Origin: Hyphomicrobium sp.
GTDB lineage: Bacteria > Pseudomonadota > Alphaproteobacteria > Rhizobiales > Hyphomicrobiaceae
Assembly: GCA_022843145.1 (NCBI GenBank)
Contig: JALHOF010000021.1
Span: 1-64,000 of the forward strand
DNA length: 64,000 bases
Direction of reading: 5' to 3'
Position 1 is the stretch's first letter; each line of letters begins with the position of its first letter. The notes below the pieces were generated by a model. The model saw nothing but the letters and a program-made list of their open reading frames with translations. It ran no database searches and was not told the origin of the DNA. The translations under genes and the position numbers were made by a program. Positions 50,378 through 59,069 of the stretch are shown piece by piece.

Positions 50378-50398
50378 TTAACTATGCCCCTCTAGGAT
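50378..50398 (+). promoter_or_regulatory. CtrA half-box promoter of rcdA
   Basis: TTAA (50378-50381), 11 nt, TAGGAT (50393-50398) as -10. Same geometry as the sRNA promoter 180 bp upstream. The left half-site is not conserved. It predicts a leader of ~95 nt before the rcdA ATG at 50502. Confidence 0.6.
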
Positions 50399-50501
50399 CG
50401 TTCGGTGTTTCGGTCTACGACTTACCGGAGGCAGGGTGCGAGCGTGAGCGCGCGGACCTGGCCTCGCGTCCAATGTTCCAGTCAAGTGTGTCACGGTGAA
50501 C

Positions 50502-51050
50502 ATGAGCAGCAGTCGCGTCAGTGATGCCTTCGGTGAAGGTAGCGTCACGGTTTCGTTCGGAGCGCATTTCCAGGCGTCCGACGGCTTCGAAGTCGTCTTC
50601 AAGCAGGGCATGGCGCTGGTCGAGCGCACCGCCGCTTATCTCGACGGTCCCGGCCGCCGCGAGGCCAAGAGCCTCAAAGGTCCCTCCACCGTGCTCTATG
50701 CGACCGAAAGCATGCGTCTGACGACGCGGCTCCTCGATCTCGCGTCGTGGTTGTTGATCCGCCGTTCTCTCAAGGAAGGTGAGATCAGCGAGGACGAGGC
50801 CAAGAAAAAGCGCCAGCGCGTGAAACTGCAGAGCTTCGGGCGACCGTCGCATGTGCGTGGATTCGCGGAGTTGCCGGAAGGGCTGCGCGGCTTGATCGAA
50901 GAAAGTTTCAAGCTGCATGACCGCATCGTTCAGCTCGACCGCGCGATCGCGGTCGGCACGACGGCGCCAGTCGAGGCATCGGAGAGCCAGCCTAATCCGG
51001 TGGGCGCGCAGATGTCGCTGCTGGCTCAGGCCTTCGCGGCGAAGCGCTGA
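50502..51050 (+). CDS. rcdA: RcdA-like regulator of CtrA degradation (DUF1465)
   Basis: 182 residues of family DUF1465, which includes Caulobacter RcdA, an adaptor that helps deliver CtrA to the ClpXP protease at the cell pole. Conserved helices: VFKQGMALVERTAAYLDGPG, LYATESMRLTTRLLDLASWL and KLQSFGRPSHVRGFAELPEGL, the last a near-invariant signature. The C-terminus (AQMSLLAQAFAAKR) is disordered. ATG 50502 is preferred over GTG 50496. Convergent with rpmE and sharing a bidirectional terminator. Confidence 0.9.
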   Translation: MSSSRVSDAFGEGSVTVSFGAHFQASDGFEVVFKQGMALVERTAAYLDGPGRREAKSLKGPSTVLYATESMRLTTRLLDLASWLLIRRSLKEGEISEDEAKKKRQRVKLQSFGRPSHVRGFAELPEGLRGLIEESFKLHDRIVQLDRAIAVGTTAPVEASESQPNPVGAQMSLLAQAFAAKR

Positions 51051-51101
51051 GATCGGTTTGGATTTGGCTGCTGCGCCTCACCACAGCCGCTCGCAATGAA
51101 A

Positions 51102-51126
51102 AAGGCCCGGATCATCTCCGGGCCTT
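51102..51126. terminator. Bidirectional terminator between rcdA and rpmE
   Basis: AAGGCCCGGA (51102-51111), loop TCATC, TCCGGGCCTT (51117-51126), a perfect 10-bp stem. An A-run on its left gives a T-run for rpmE transcripts; the right side is T-rich (TTATTATG). It can serve both converging genes. Confidence 0.85.
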
Positions 51127-51142
51127 ATTATGTTGCATCTTA

Positions 51143-51165
51143 GAGTGCCGACGCGCACCCGGCGC
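51143..51165 (+). repeat. Dispersed hairpin element, copy E (degenerate)
   Basis: GTGC (51145-51148), loop CGACGC, GCAC (51155-51158), then CCGGCGCGGG as in the copy at 50111. Only the inner four stem pairs remain. It lies between the rcdA/rpmE terminator and the rpmE stop. Confidence 0.5.
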
Positions 51166-51242
51166 GGGTTGCGCCTGCGGCTGCCCAACTCCGCCGCCGG
51201 CCGCGGGATGTGCGGCGGCAGCGGTGCAGAGCAAAACCAACC

Positions 51243-51467
51243 TCAGAACATGCCTTCGAACTTCTTTTTGAAGCGCGACACGCGGCCACCGCGGTCCATC
51301 ATCTTCTGGTCGCCGCCGGTCCAGGCCGGGTGGGTGGTCGGATCGATGTCGAGGGTCAGAGTGTCGCCCTCGTTGCCGTAGGTCGAGTAGGTCACGAACT
51401 CGGTGCCATCGGTCATGACGACCTTGATCTGGTGGTAGTTCGGGTGGAAATCGGCGTCTTTCTTCAT
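51243..51467 (-). CDS. rpmE: 50S ribosomal protein L31
   Basis: 74 residues; L31 of the type without the zinc cysteines: [20 protein letters not shown], then [20 protein letters not shown] and [13 protein letters not shown], the family signature. The ATG at 51467 follows AAGGG; longer in-frame starts lack homology. In Rhizobiales rpmE is commonly next to an MsbA-like ABC transporter and DUF1465, as here. The 334-bp region between rpmE and the ABC gene start (51468-51801) is a divergent control region without clear motifs. Confidence 0.96.
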   Translation of the reverse strand: MKKDADFHPNYHQIKVVMTDGTEFVTYSTYGNEGDTLTLDIDPTTHPAWTGGDQKMMDRGGRVSRFKKKFEGMF

Positions 51468-51801
51468 GGTCGTAGCCCTTTGGCGAAGGCCATGCAGAAT
51501 GGCCCGATGCGAAGCGGAAGCGGCATGCCGAACAACCCCGGGCGCCCGGCGGACGGCCTTGGCGTATCGGGGTCGCGGAGGTCGCGAAGCGGCTTCTATA
51601 GTCGATGCTGCGGTCCGGCACAAGATTGCGGGCGGGGAGAATGAGAGGGCCGATGCGTCGCGTCAGCGCATCCGGCGGGACTGAGCACTGATCGGGCCTC
51701 AGGCGCGGGCTGATGGGAGTTGAGTCCCGCCGGGTGGCGGGGCATCCTATGCGAGCGGGGATCGGGAAGGCGCCGCGCCGGGATACGACCGCCCAAGGAT
51801 C

Positions 51802-53742
51802 GTGCATTTCACGAATTTTGCTTGCAATTCGCCTCACGCTGTCCAGTTTTCGTTCGACGACACGCCAGTTGACCCAGAGAGACCCAAGTTGAGCCGACGC
51901 AGCCGCCGAACGAGCAGAGACGAAGCCACAACCCTCGCCTTGGCGGGCGAGCCGGAGGCAAGCGGGCAGGCATCGCGGCGCCGGTCGTTGCAGCCGCTGT
52001 TGGCGCTCAAACCCTATCTGATGGCTCACCCGAAGGTCCTCGCGGGTGCCGGCGTGGCTCTGGTCGTGTCCGCGGTTGCGATGCTTGTTCTGCCGCTGGC
52101 GGTGCGGCGGATGATCGACAACGGTTTCAGCGCCGCTGATGGGCAGTTCATCGACCGCTATTTCGGGGTGATGATCCTGATCGGCGGCGTGGTCGCGGTG
52201 GCGGCGGCGTTCCGCGCCTATTTCGTCAACTGGCTGGGGGAGCGCGTGGTCGCGGACCTGCGCCGTGACGTATTTGCCCATCTGACGACACTGGGACCGG
52301 CGTTTTTCGAGAAGACGCATTCGGGCGAGGTGATGAGCCGGCTGACGGCCGACACGACGCAGCTCAAGTCGGCGGCCGGGTCGACGATGAGCCAGGCGTT
52401 GCGCAATACGATCATGTTGATCGGCGCGCTCGCGATGATGTTCGTGACGAGCCCGTGGCTGTCGGGGCTCGTGCTGCTGGTGATTCCCGCGATCGTTTTG
52501 CCGCTGATGGCCTACGGCCGGTCGGTTCAGAAGCTGACGCGGCGCTCGCAGGACATGCTGGCGGAGGCATCGGCCTATGCCGCCGAGAATCTGCAAGCGG
52601 TGCGCACGATGCAGGCGTTTCGTCACGAAGGCGCGGTCGCGGGCCGGTTCGGCGTTGCGGTCGAACGCGCATTCGAGGCGGCAAAGGACCGGCTCAAGGC
52701 ACGGTCCGGGCTTACGGCCGTGGCGATGTTCATCGTGTTCGCGTCCGTGATCGGCGTTTTGTGGATCGGCGCCTCGTCGGTGATCAAAGGCGAGATGTCG
52801 GGCGGAACGCTGTCGCAATTCGTGCTCTATGCGCTGTTTGCGGGCGGTGCGCTGGCGGAACTTGCGGAGGTGTGGGGCGAGGTCACGCAGGCCGCGGGTG
52901 CGGCTGAACGGCTGGTCGAACTCAAGAGCGTCGTGCCGGACATCAGCTCTCCAGAGCATCCGAAGCCGCTACCGGAGCCGGCGCGTGGCGACATCGATTT
53001 TGATCGCGTCACATTCAACTATCCCTCACGCCCAGACCAAAGCGCGCTCGATAACGTGTCGTTCCGCATCCGGCCCGGCGAAACCGTGGCGCTTGTCGGC
53101 CCGTCGGGCGCGGGCAAGTCGACGATCTTCAATCTGCTGTTGCGGTTCTACGATCCTGCCTCGGGCAGCGTGCGGCTCGACGGTGTCAGCGTGGCGGACG
53201 CGTCGATCGCGGCGCTCCGGGACCGCATCGCGCTCGTGCCGCAGGACGTCGCGCTGTTCGCGGACACGGTGTCCGAAAACATCCGCTACGGCACCCCGGA
53301 CGCCTCCGACGAGGACGTGCGCAAGGCGGCCGTGGCGGCGCAGGCCGACGAGTTCATCACGGCGCTGCCCAATGGCTATGCAACCCGCCTCGGAGAGCGC
53401 GGCGTGACATTGTCGGGCGGTCAGCGGCAGCGCATCGCGATTGCGCGCGCGATCCTGAAGGACGCCCCAGTGCTGCTCCTCGACGAGGCGACGAGCGCGC
53501 TCGACGCGGAAAACGAGGTTCTCGTGCAGAAGGCCTTGAACGGCGTCATGAAGAACCGGACGACGCTGGTCATCGCGCATCGTCTGGCGACCGTGCAGCA
53601 GGCCGATAACATCCTGGTGCTCGACGAGGGCCGGGTGGTGGCCGAGGGCACGCACGCCGAACTGGTTGCGAAGGGCGGCCTCTACAAGCGGCTCGCCGAA
53701 TTGCAATTCGGCCGCGATGGCGCGCAAGAGGCGGCGGAATAA
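51802..53742 (+). CDS. ABC exporter, fused membrane and ATPase domains (MsbA/ABCB type)
   Basis: 646 residues as drawn. A ~70-residue basic N-terminal leader, six membrane helices (~75-370), then an ATPase domain with Walker A VGPSGAGKSTIFNLLLRFYD (near 433), Q-loop VPQDVALF, signature LSGGQRQR (~532), Walker B VLLLDEATSALDAEN and H-loop VIAHRLATV. Homodimeric exporters of this type move lipids or drugs. The substrate is not indicated. The start is uncertain: GTG 51802 or TTG 51892, the latter after a purine-rich stretch. Confidence 0.93.
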   Translation: MHFTNFACNSPHAVQFSFDDTPVDPERPKLSRRSRRTSRDEATTLALAGEPEASGQASRRRSLQPLLALKPYLMAHPKVLAGAGVALVVSAVAMLVLPLAVRRMIDNGFSAADGQFIDRYFGVMILIGGVVAVAAAFRAYFVNWLGERVVADLRRDVFAHLTTLGPAFFEKTHSGEVMSRLTADTTQLKSAAGSTMSQALRNTIMLIGALAMMFVTSPWLSGLVLLVIPAIVLPLMAYGRSVQKLTRRSQDMLAEASAYAAENLQAVRTMQAFRHEGAVAGRFGVAVERAFEAAKDRLKARSGLTAVAMFIVFASVIGVLWIGASSVIKGEMSGGTLSQFVLYALFAGGALAELAEVWGEVTQAAGAAERLVELKSVVPDISSPEHPKPLPEPARGDIDFDRVTFNYPSRPDQSALDNVSFRIRPGETVALVGPSGAGKSTIFNLLLRFYDPASGSVRLDGVSVADASIAALRDRIALVPQDVALFADTVSENIRYGTPDASDEDVRKAAVAAQADEFITALPNGYATRLGERGVTLSGGQRQRIAIARAILKDAPVLLLDEATSALDAENEVLVQKALNGVMKNRTTLVIAHRLATVQQADNILVLDEGRVVAEGTHAELVAKGGLYKRLAELQFGRDGAQEAAE

Positions 53743-53927
53743 CCGCGACCGGAAATTGACGCTGATCAATTCGGGACTTCAAGGCTTCCTCCAGAAGTCC
53801 TAGAGATGCACAATTGCGAGCGTGCGCAGGCGTCTCACAAGGCCTAATCCAGGACATCGCCAGCAGCGCTCGTCACCAGGACCGACGCCGGCCATTTTTC
53901 GCCGGCGCCGAAAGGGAGCTGCGAACT

Positions 53928-54752
53928 ATGGCCGATCCGACGACGTCATCGATGAACGCGCCTGCCGCCGGGCGGCCCGCGCAGGCGTCCAAAGCTCCGG
54001 TGACACGGAAGGTGCTGATCGAGGATATCGTCGGCTCGCTCGAACAGGGCGTTCGCGACTTCCGTGCGGCGCCGCAGTTCGGCCTGTTCTTCGGCATCGC
54101 CTACGCTGCGGCCGGGTGGCTGATCCTGGCACTGTTGTGGCATTTCCAGATGCCATATTTCGCCTATCCGCTGGCGATGGGTTTCGCGATCATCGCGCCG
54201 TTCGCGGCGACCGGCCTTTATGACGTGAGCCGTAAGCTCGAGCGCGGTGAAAAGCTCGACTGGCCGGGTGTGCTCGGCGCGGTCGGCGGCACGCGGCACC
54301 GCGATCTGCGCTGGATGGCGCTGGTCACCGGCTTCGTGCTCATCCTGTGGATGGATATCGCGGCGATCCTGACGTTCGCGTTCCTCGGCTTCAAAAGTCT
54401 CGGCCCCGATATCATCAAGGAGCTGTTCACCACGCCCGAGGGCCTGATCTTCCTGATTTTAGGCAACGCCGTCGGCGCGATTATCGCCCTCGGCGTGTTC
54501 TCGATCTCGGTCATCTCGTTCCCGCTGTTGTTCGATCGCGACATCGATTTTGTGACGGCCATGTCGACGAGCGTGAAGGTGGTGCTGGAGAACCCGCGCC
54601 CGATGATCGCGTGGTGCGCGCTGATCGCGCTCCTCGTCATGGTGTCGCTGATGACAGTGTTTGTCGGACTGATCTTCGTGCTGCCGGTGCTCGGCCACGC
54701 GACGTGGCATCTCTATCGCCGCGCCATCAAGCCGGACGGTGACGTCGCCTAA
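53928..54752 (+). CDS. DUF2189 family membrane protein
   Basis: 274 residues with about six to seven hydrophobic helices (from ~50 to 260), a cytoplasmic N-terminus, and the family motif RKVLIEDIVGSLEQGVRDFRAAP near residue 30. YDVSRKLERGEKLDWPGVLGA in the first loop and the second half with ISFPLLFDRDIDFVTAMSTSVKVVLENP are the DUF2189 core. Function unknown. AGGGAG before ATG 53928 supports the start. Convergent with the next gene, overlapping its stop by 4 bp. Confidence 0.88.
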   Translation: MADPTTSSMNAPAAGRPAQASKAPVTRKVLIEDIVGSLEQGVRDFRAAPQFGLFFGIAYAAAGWLILALLWHFQMPYFAYPLAMGFAIIAPFAATGLYDVSRKLERGEKLDWPGVLGAVGGTRHRDLRWMALVTGFVLILWMDIAAILTFAFLGFKSLGPDIIKELFTTPEGLIFLILGNAVGAIIALGVFSISVISFPLLFDRDIDFVTAMSTSVKVVLENPRPMIAWCALIALLVMVSLMTVFVGLIFVLPVLGHATWHLYRRAIKPDGDVA

Positions 54753-55666
54753 TCGACCTCGTGCGGGCGGCGCTGTGACCAGGCCATGACGCCGCTCATG
54801 ATGCCGAAGTAGCCGGCAATCGCGGCGACGATCGCGAGGATGGCGGCAGCCAGTCCGCTCAGCGCGTCGAGCGGATTGCGCTCGGCGACGGCTTCGGCCT
54901 GAGGTTCACTGTAGCTTCCTCCGAGATGTGCACCGGTCGACCGCATGTCGAGAGGCGCACCGTCTTTCGCGGTCGGGTTGCGTTCGCCGCTGAGCCCCAT
55001 CGCGGACGGCTTTTGCGGATCGCGCGGGCGCAATTGCGCCGGCTGGGGTTGCGCCTCGATCGGGCGGACGCACTGCTCGTAACGCCGTCGCCGGCGGTCT
55101 TCGTCGTCGAAGACGCGCTGCCGGCGCGCACCCTCCTGGAACAGCCGGTTGCCGGTCTCGCCAATGGCCGCGCGCAGCTCGTCGCAGGGCATCCAGTCGT
55201 CGAACCGGCGAAAGGCGCGGTCGATGGCTTCGCCGGTCTCGCGCCAGATTTCGGCGTGCCGCTTTTCGTGGATGGTCACTGTGCGTTCGATGCACTGCCA
55301 GTAGGCTAATTGGTCGGCTGGTGCGCTGCGAGCCCGCCACCACTCCGGCAGCGTCATGACGACCTCGACGTCGACGGTGTGCGCCTCGAGGCGGCAAGTG
55401 TGCCCCCGGCGCGCGATCGAGAGGCCGGACCACTTGAGCCGGCCTTGCGCCGAGCCGACGGCATGTTTGCCTTGAATGAAAGGGCCGAAGCGGCGGATGG
55501 CGGTCCAGATGTCTTCGGGCAGGCCGTCGCGGACACCGATCTCGAACGTCTCGACCCGCTCGCGGTAGACCACCTCCGCTTGCGCCGTGAGTGGCAGCAG
55601 CGGCAGTACGAGCGTCAGCAGAAGCAGCACGCGGAACGGACGGCACTGGAGCGGGCGCCGCGGCAT
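54749..55666 (-). CDS. Putative secreted zinc protease, DUF922-like, with C-terminal anchor
   Basis: 305 residues. Signal peptide ~1-30 (RVLLLLTLVLPLLPLTAQAE). The DUF922-like domain includes CRLEAHTVDVEVVMTLPEWW (~90-110) and TIHEKRHAEIWRETGEAIDRAF, which carries an HExxH-type metal motif (HEKRH). A Pro/Arg/Gln-rich linker follows, then a C-terminal membrane helix LSGLAAAILAIVAAIAGYFG. The protease assignment rests on that motif and family similarity. The ATG at 55666 lies 1 bp after the upstream TPR gene stop, so both are cotranscribed. Confidence 0.75.
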   Translation of the reverse strand: MPRRPLQCRPFRVLLLLTLVLPLLPLTAQAEVVYRERVETFEIGVRDGLPEDIWTAIRRFGPFIQGKHAVGSAQGRLKWSGLSIARRGHTCRLEAHTVDVEVVMTLPEWWRARSAPADQLAYWQCIERTVTIHEKRHAEIWRETGEAIDRAFRRFDDWMPCDELRAAIGETGNRLFQEGARRQRVFDDEDRRRRRYEQCVRPIEAQPQPAQLRPRDPQKPSAMGLSGERNPTAKDGAPLDMRSTGAHLGGSYSEPQAEAVAERNPLDALSGLAAAILAIVAAIAGYFGIMSGVMAWSQRRPHEVD

Positions 55667-55667
55667 G

Positions 55668-56825
55668 TCACGCCGCGGCGATCGCGGCGGCGATGGCGGC
55701 CGAAGTGGCGGCCGGCGTCGCATCCGTGGACTCGGACTTTTGATTCAAGCGGCGGAGAGCTGCTTCGGCGGCCGCAATCGCGACCCGCGCGCGTCTGCTA
55801 TCGAGGCTGTGAACGGCCTTGGCCGCGTCCTGGTAGGATGTCTTGGCGGCGGCCACATAGCCGAGCCGCTCTTGCGTGGCGGCGCGATAGAGGTGCATCT
55901 CGCCGGCTTCTTCGCTGTGGGTGTGCTCGGGCGGCAGGCTGGCAATGGCTTGCGCCATGTTGGTGAGCGTTGCGCGCGAGCCGGCAGAACGGTTTTGAAC
56001 GAGGATGGCGAGGCAATAGTTGGCGCGGGCGCGGACCACGCCCTTGCGGCCAGCGGTCAGTTCGACGGCCTTCTGGAAATCCGCTTCGGCGGCATCCGTG
56101 CGGCCGAGCCTCGCCCAAACGAGGCCGCGATAGAAGAGGGCATCGGCGTCGGATGGATCGACGTCGAGGGCGGCCGAAAAATGGTCGACGGCCGCGAAGT
56201 CGCGTTCGGCGGCGGAGCGCGCGGCACCGGGACGGCCGTCGAGTCCAGCCTGCGCGGTCAGCACCATGCCGCGCAGCAGATGGGCGGCGGCAAGCTGGCG
56301 GCGAACCTGGGCGTCGTAAAGAGCAGCCGTCGCGCGCTGCTTTTCCAAGCCCTCGATCGCGCGCGCCAAGTCACCCTCGGTGGCGTCGGCCTGGCCGAAA
56401 CCGATCCGGCGCATCGCGTCGTTGAGCGGGCCGACGAATGCGATCGGTGCGCGCATCGGCTTGGTCGTGCCAGGTGCTTCGACGGCAGCGATCAGCATCG
56501 GCCGGATGGCATCGAGGCGTTCGTCGTTGTGGGCGAGGAACTCGGCGATCCGCTGCGGCATGCGGACTTCGGCGAAGTGCCAGATCTTGTACACCGCCCA
56601 GCCGCCGGAGAAGACGGTGCCGATCACGCCGGTGACGCTGACGAGCTGGGTGACGGGGCGGTCGTTGTGCGTGAGAAAGGCGCGAATGTCCGACCACGCG
56701 GCGGCGGTCCAGTGCGCGGCGTCGACGCCGAGGACGCCGAGCGCGGAGACGGTCACAAGGCAAGCCAGCGCCGTGACGCCCGCCACGAACCAGCCGATCA
56801 ACCGCAAAATTCCCCAAGCCGCCAT
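55668..56825 (-). CDS. Membrane-anchored TPR-repeat protein
   Basis: 385 residues. Two N-terminal hydrophobic segments (~1-35 and ~70-92), then TPR units, for example VDHFSAALDVDPSDADALFYRGLVWARLGRTDAAEADF (in parts at ~205-245) and GEMHLYRAATQERLGYVAAAKTSYQDA. The tail is Ala-rich. Probably a scaffold in the envelope; partners unknown. The ATG at 56825 is preferred to 56843. Its stop is directly next to the protease gene start; no gene I recognise lies in the 165-bp gap upstream to 56991. Confidence 0.8.
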   Translation of the reverse strand: MAAWGILRLIGWFVAGVTALACLVTVSALGVLGVDAAHWTAAAWSDIRAFLTHNDRPVTQLVSVTGVIGTVFSGGWAVYKIWHFAEVRMPQRIAEFLAHNDERLDAIRPMLIAAVEAPGTTKPMRAPIAFVGPLNDAMRRIGFGQADATEGDLARAIEGLEKQRATAALYDAQVRRQLAAAHLLRGMVLTAQAGLDGRPGAARSAAERDFAAVDHFSAALDVDPSDADALFYRGLVWARLGRTDAAEADFQKAVELTAGRKGVVRARANYCLAILVQNRSAGSRATLTNMAQAIASLPPEHTHSEEAGEMHLYRAATQERLGYVAAAKTSYQDAAKAVHSLDSRRARVAIAAAEAALRRLNQKSESTDATPAATSAAIAAAIAAA

Positions 56826-56990
56826 GAGAAATGCCCCGTCCACAGAATACGGGGTGAAGATAGCGCGGCGCGGATTAACCGTTCGCGGACAGGGGCGCGG
56901 TTGGCGCGTCCGGACGCAAGCGGCCTGTGGCTATGGTTAGCAGGCGGTCAACCATCGTCCGATGCGGTGACAGGCGAGGGCAGGCTTGCC

Positions 56991-58028
56991 TCATCGATTG
57001 GTCAGCTTGAGTTCGATGCGGCGGTTGCGGCGGAAGACGTCGTCGCCGCTGCCGTCTTCAAGGGGCGCGAATTCGCCGTAGCCGGCGGCGACGAGGCGCT
57101 TCGGCGGAACGCCGCGTGCGATCAGATATTTGACGACCGAGGCCGCGCGCGCGGTCGAGAGCTCCCAGTTCGATGGGAATTGCGAGCTCGCGATGGGGCG
57201 GGCGTCGGTGTGGCCGTCGACCTGCAACGCCCAGTCGATCTCCCTCGGGATCTGGCGTTCGAGTTCGACGATGGCGGCGGCGAGCTGGTCGATTGCCGCA
57301 AGGCCTTCGGCCGTCATCTGCGCCTGACCGGACGGGAACAGGACTTCGGATTGGAACACGAAGCGGTCACCGACGACGCGGATGTCCTTGCGTCCGGCGA
57401 GCAGTTCACGCAGGCGTCCGAAGAAGTCGGAGCGGTAGCGCTGCAGCTCCTGCACCTGACGCGCGAGCACTGCGTTGAGGCGGGTGCCGAGATCCTTGAT
57501 GCGGTCCTGGGATTCGCGGTCCTTCTTCTCGCTGGCCTCGATCGCTTCGCTGAGAGCGGCGAGCTGCCGGCGCAGCGCGAGCAGCTGTTGGTTCAAAAGA
57601 TCGACCTTTGCCAGCGCGTCGCTGGAGACTTCGCGCTCCTTCTCGAGGTCGCTCGACAGCGCGGCGATGCGTCCGGCGGCGGCGGACGCGGCCTTGGCTT
57701 GATCGTCGGAGCCCAGCGAGAGGCCGGATAGGCGCGAGTTCTCCTCGCGCAGCGCCGAGAGCGACGCTTGCAGGGTGCTGAGTTCGTCCTCGTTGGTTTT
57801 CGATTTGCCCTTTTCGAGCGACAACAGACTGGTCAGTTCGGAAATCTGCCGCGTGAGCCGCTTCAGTGCACTGTCTTTGCCGCTGCTCTCCTGCGCGGCG
57901 AAGTACTGCGCGATCATGAAGATCGACATCAGCAGCGTGACGACCAGGAGCAGCGTCGACAACACGTCGACATAGGCCGGCCAGAATTCGCCGTACTCGC
58001 CGCCGCGCCGATTGCGTCCGCGCGCCAT
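56991..58028 (-). CDS. MotB/OmpA-like peptidoglycan-binding membrane protein
   Basis: 345 residues. One N-terminal membrane helix (FWPAYVDVLSTLLLVVTLLM) that resembles a MotB-type stator helix with Asp21. A long coiled coil (~55-200), then an OmpA/MotB domain: VLFPSGQAQMTAEGLAAIDQ, ALQVDGHTDARPIASSQFPS, WELSTARAASVVKYLI and VAAGYGEFAPL (~300-325). Paired with the MotA-like gene 3 bp upstream. Such pairs form proton-driven envelope motors; this pair is conserved in Rhizobiales and is not the flagellar stator. Confidence 0.9.
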   Translation of the reverse strand: MARGRNRRGGEYGEFWPAYVDVLSTLLLVVTLLMSIFMIAQYFAAQESSGKDSALKRLTRQISELTSLLSLEKGKSKTNEDELSTLQASLSALREENSRLSGLSLGSDDQAKAASAAAGRIAALSSDLEKEREVSSDALAKVDLLNQQLLALRRQLAALSEAIEASEKKDRESQDRIKDLGTRLNAVLARQVQELQRYRSDFFGRLRELLAGRKDIRVVGDRFVFQSEVLFPSGQAQMTAEGLAAIDQLAAAIVELERQIPREIDWALQVDGHTDARPIASSQFPSNWELSTARAASVVKYLIARGVPPKRLVAAGYGEFAPLEDGSGDDVFRRNRRIELKLTNR

Positions 58029-58031
58029 GCG

Positions 58032-59069
58032 TCAGGCTCCCCGCTTCTGCACGGATTGCGCGAGATCGCGCAGCATGTTGGTGACGTCGGCCTGCTGGTT
58101 CGACTGCTCGTCGACCCATTCGCGTACGACCTTCTGCTCGGCACGCATCTGGGTGACGAGCTGGTTGACGCCGCGGGCGAGGTCGCGGACGCTTTCGTCG
58201 GCGTTGCCACCTGCCGCCGCCGCTGGACGGCTGCCGAGCTGCAGTGTCAGATCGCCGACCGCGCGCTGCATGTCCTCGATCGCCATGATGAGCCGGACGT
58301 TGGCGCCGTCGGCAGAGCCGCCGCCAGGCGTGAGTTCGGTGATGCCCGACAGCCATTCCTCGAGTTCGTTATAGAAGCGGTTGTGGGCGTGGCTGGCCTG
58401 CAACTCGAGGAACCCGAGGACGAGCGAGCCGGCGAGGCCGAGCAGCGACGACGAGAACGCGACGCCCATGCCCTGCAGGGGAGCCGCGAGCCCGGCCTTC
58501 AGCTCGTCGAACAGCGCCGTCGTCTCGCCGCCCTTGGTGTCGAGCGAATTGATCGCCTTGCCGACGGACTGGATCGTATCGAGGAGGCCCCAGAACGTGC
58601 CGAGCAGGCCGAGGAATACCAGCAGTCCAACCATGTAGCGGCCGGTATCGCGGGCCTCGTCGAGGCGCGAGCCGATGGTGTCCATGATCGAGCGCGTCGA
58701 CGCGGTTGAGAGCGACAAGGTGCCGGTACGGTCGCGCAGCATGGTCGCCATCGGCGACAGCAGCACGGGGCGGTGCGCGATGGCGAGACCGGGATCGGCG
58801 ATGCGGAAGGCGTTGACCCAGCGGATCTCGGGGTAAAGCCGGATCACCTGGCGGAAGGCGTAGATGATACCGAGCGCGAGCACACCGAGGATCAGGCCGT
58901 TGAGGCCGGGATTGGTGGAGAGCGCGGAGAAAAGCTGCTTGTGCAGGATCGCGGCGAGGAACGCGACGAGCGTGAGGAAGATCAGCATGCGCACGAGGAA
59001 CACCCCGGGCGGCGACATCGTGCGATGCATCGCGACCGTTGTGGTCTTGCTGGCGCGCTCTTTGGCCAT
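58032..59069 (-). CDS. MotA/TolQ/ExbB-family proton channel protein
   Basis: 345 residues. First helix VFLVRMLIFLTLVAFLAAIL, a second hydrophobic segment (NGLILGVLALGIIYAF), then the conserved helices RYMVGLLVFLGLLGTFWGLLDT and GVAFSSSLLGLAGSLVLGFL, the ExbB/TolQ core. A C-terminal cytoplasmic coiled coil (~270-345) with MRAEQKVVREWVDEQSNQQA follows. GGAGGGACGGG before the ATG at 59069 sets the start. Works with the downstream MotB-like protein; Zorya-type defence was considered and rejected. Confidence 0.9.
   Translation of the reverse strand: MAKERASKTTTVAMHRTMSPPGVFLVRMLIFLTLVAFLAAILHKQLFSALSTNPGLNGLILGVLALGIIYAFRQVIRLYPEIRWVNAFRIADPGLAIAHRPVLLSPMATMLRDRTGTLSLSTASTRSIMDTIGSRLDEARDTGRYMVGLLVFLGLLGTFWGLLDTIQSVGKAINSLDTKGGETTALFDELKAGLAAPLQGMGVAFSSSLLGLAGSLVLGFLELQASHAHNRFYNELEEWLSGITELTPGGGSADGANVRLIMAIEDMQRAVGDLTLQLGSRPAAAAGGNADESVRDLARGVNQLVTQMRAEQKVVREWVDEQSNQQADVTNMLRDLAQSVQKRGA

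Noticed and set aside
56991-59069. MotA/MotB-like pair as a Zorya anti-phage system (ZorAB)
   Set aside because: Both proteins are short (345 residues), the MotA-like one lacks the long ZorA tail, no ZorC/D/E genes follow and the pair sits with suhB in a housekeeping setting.
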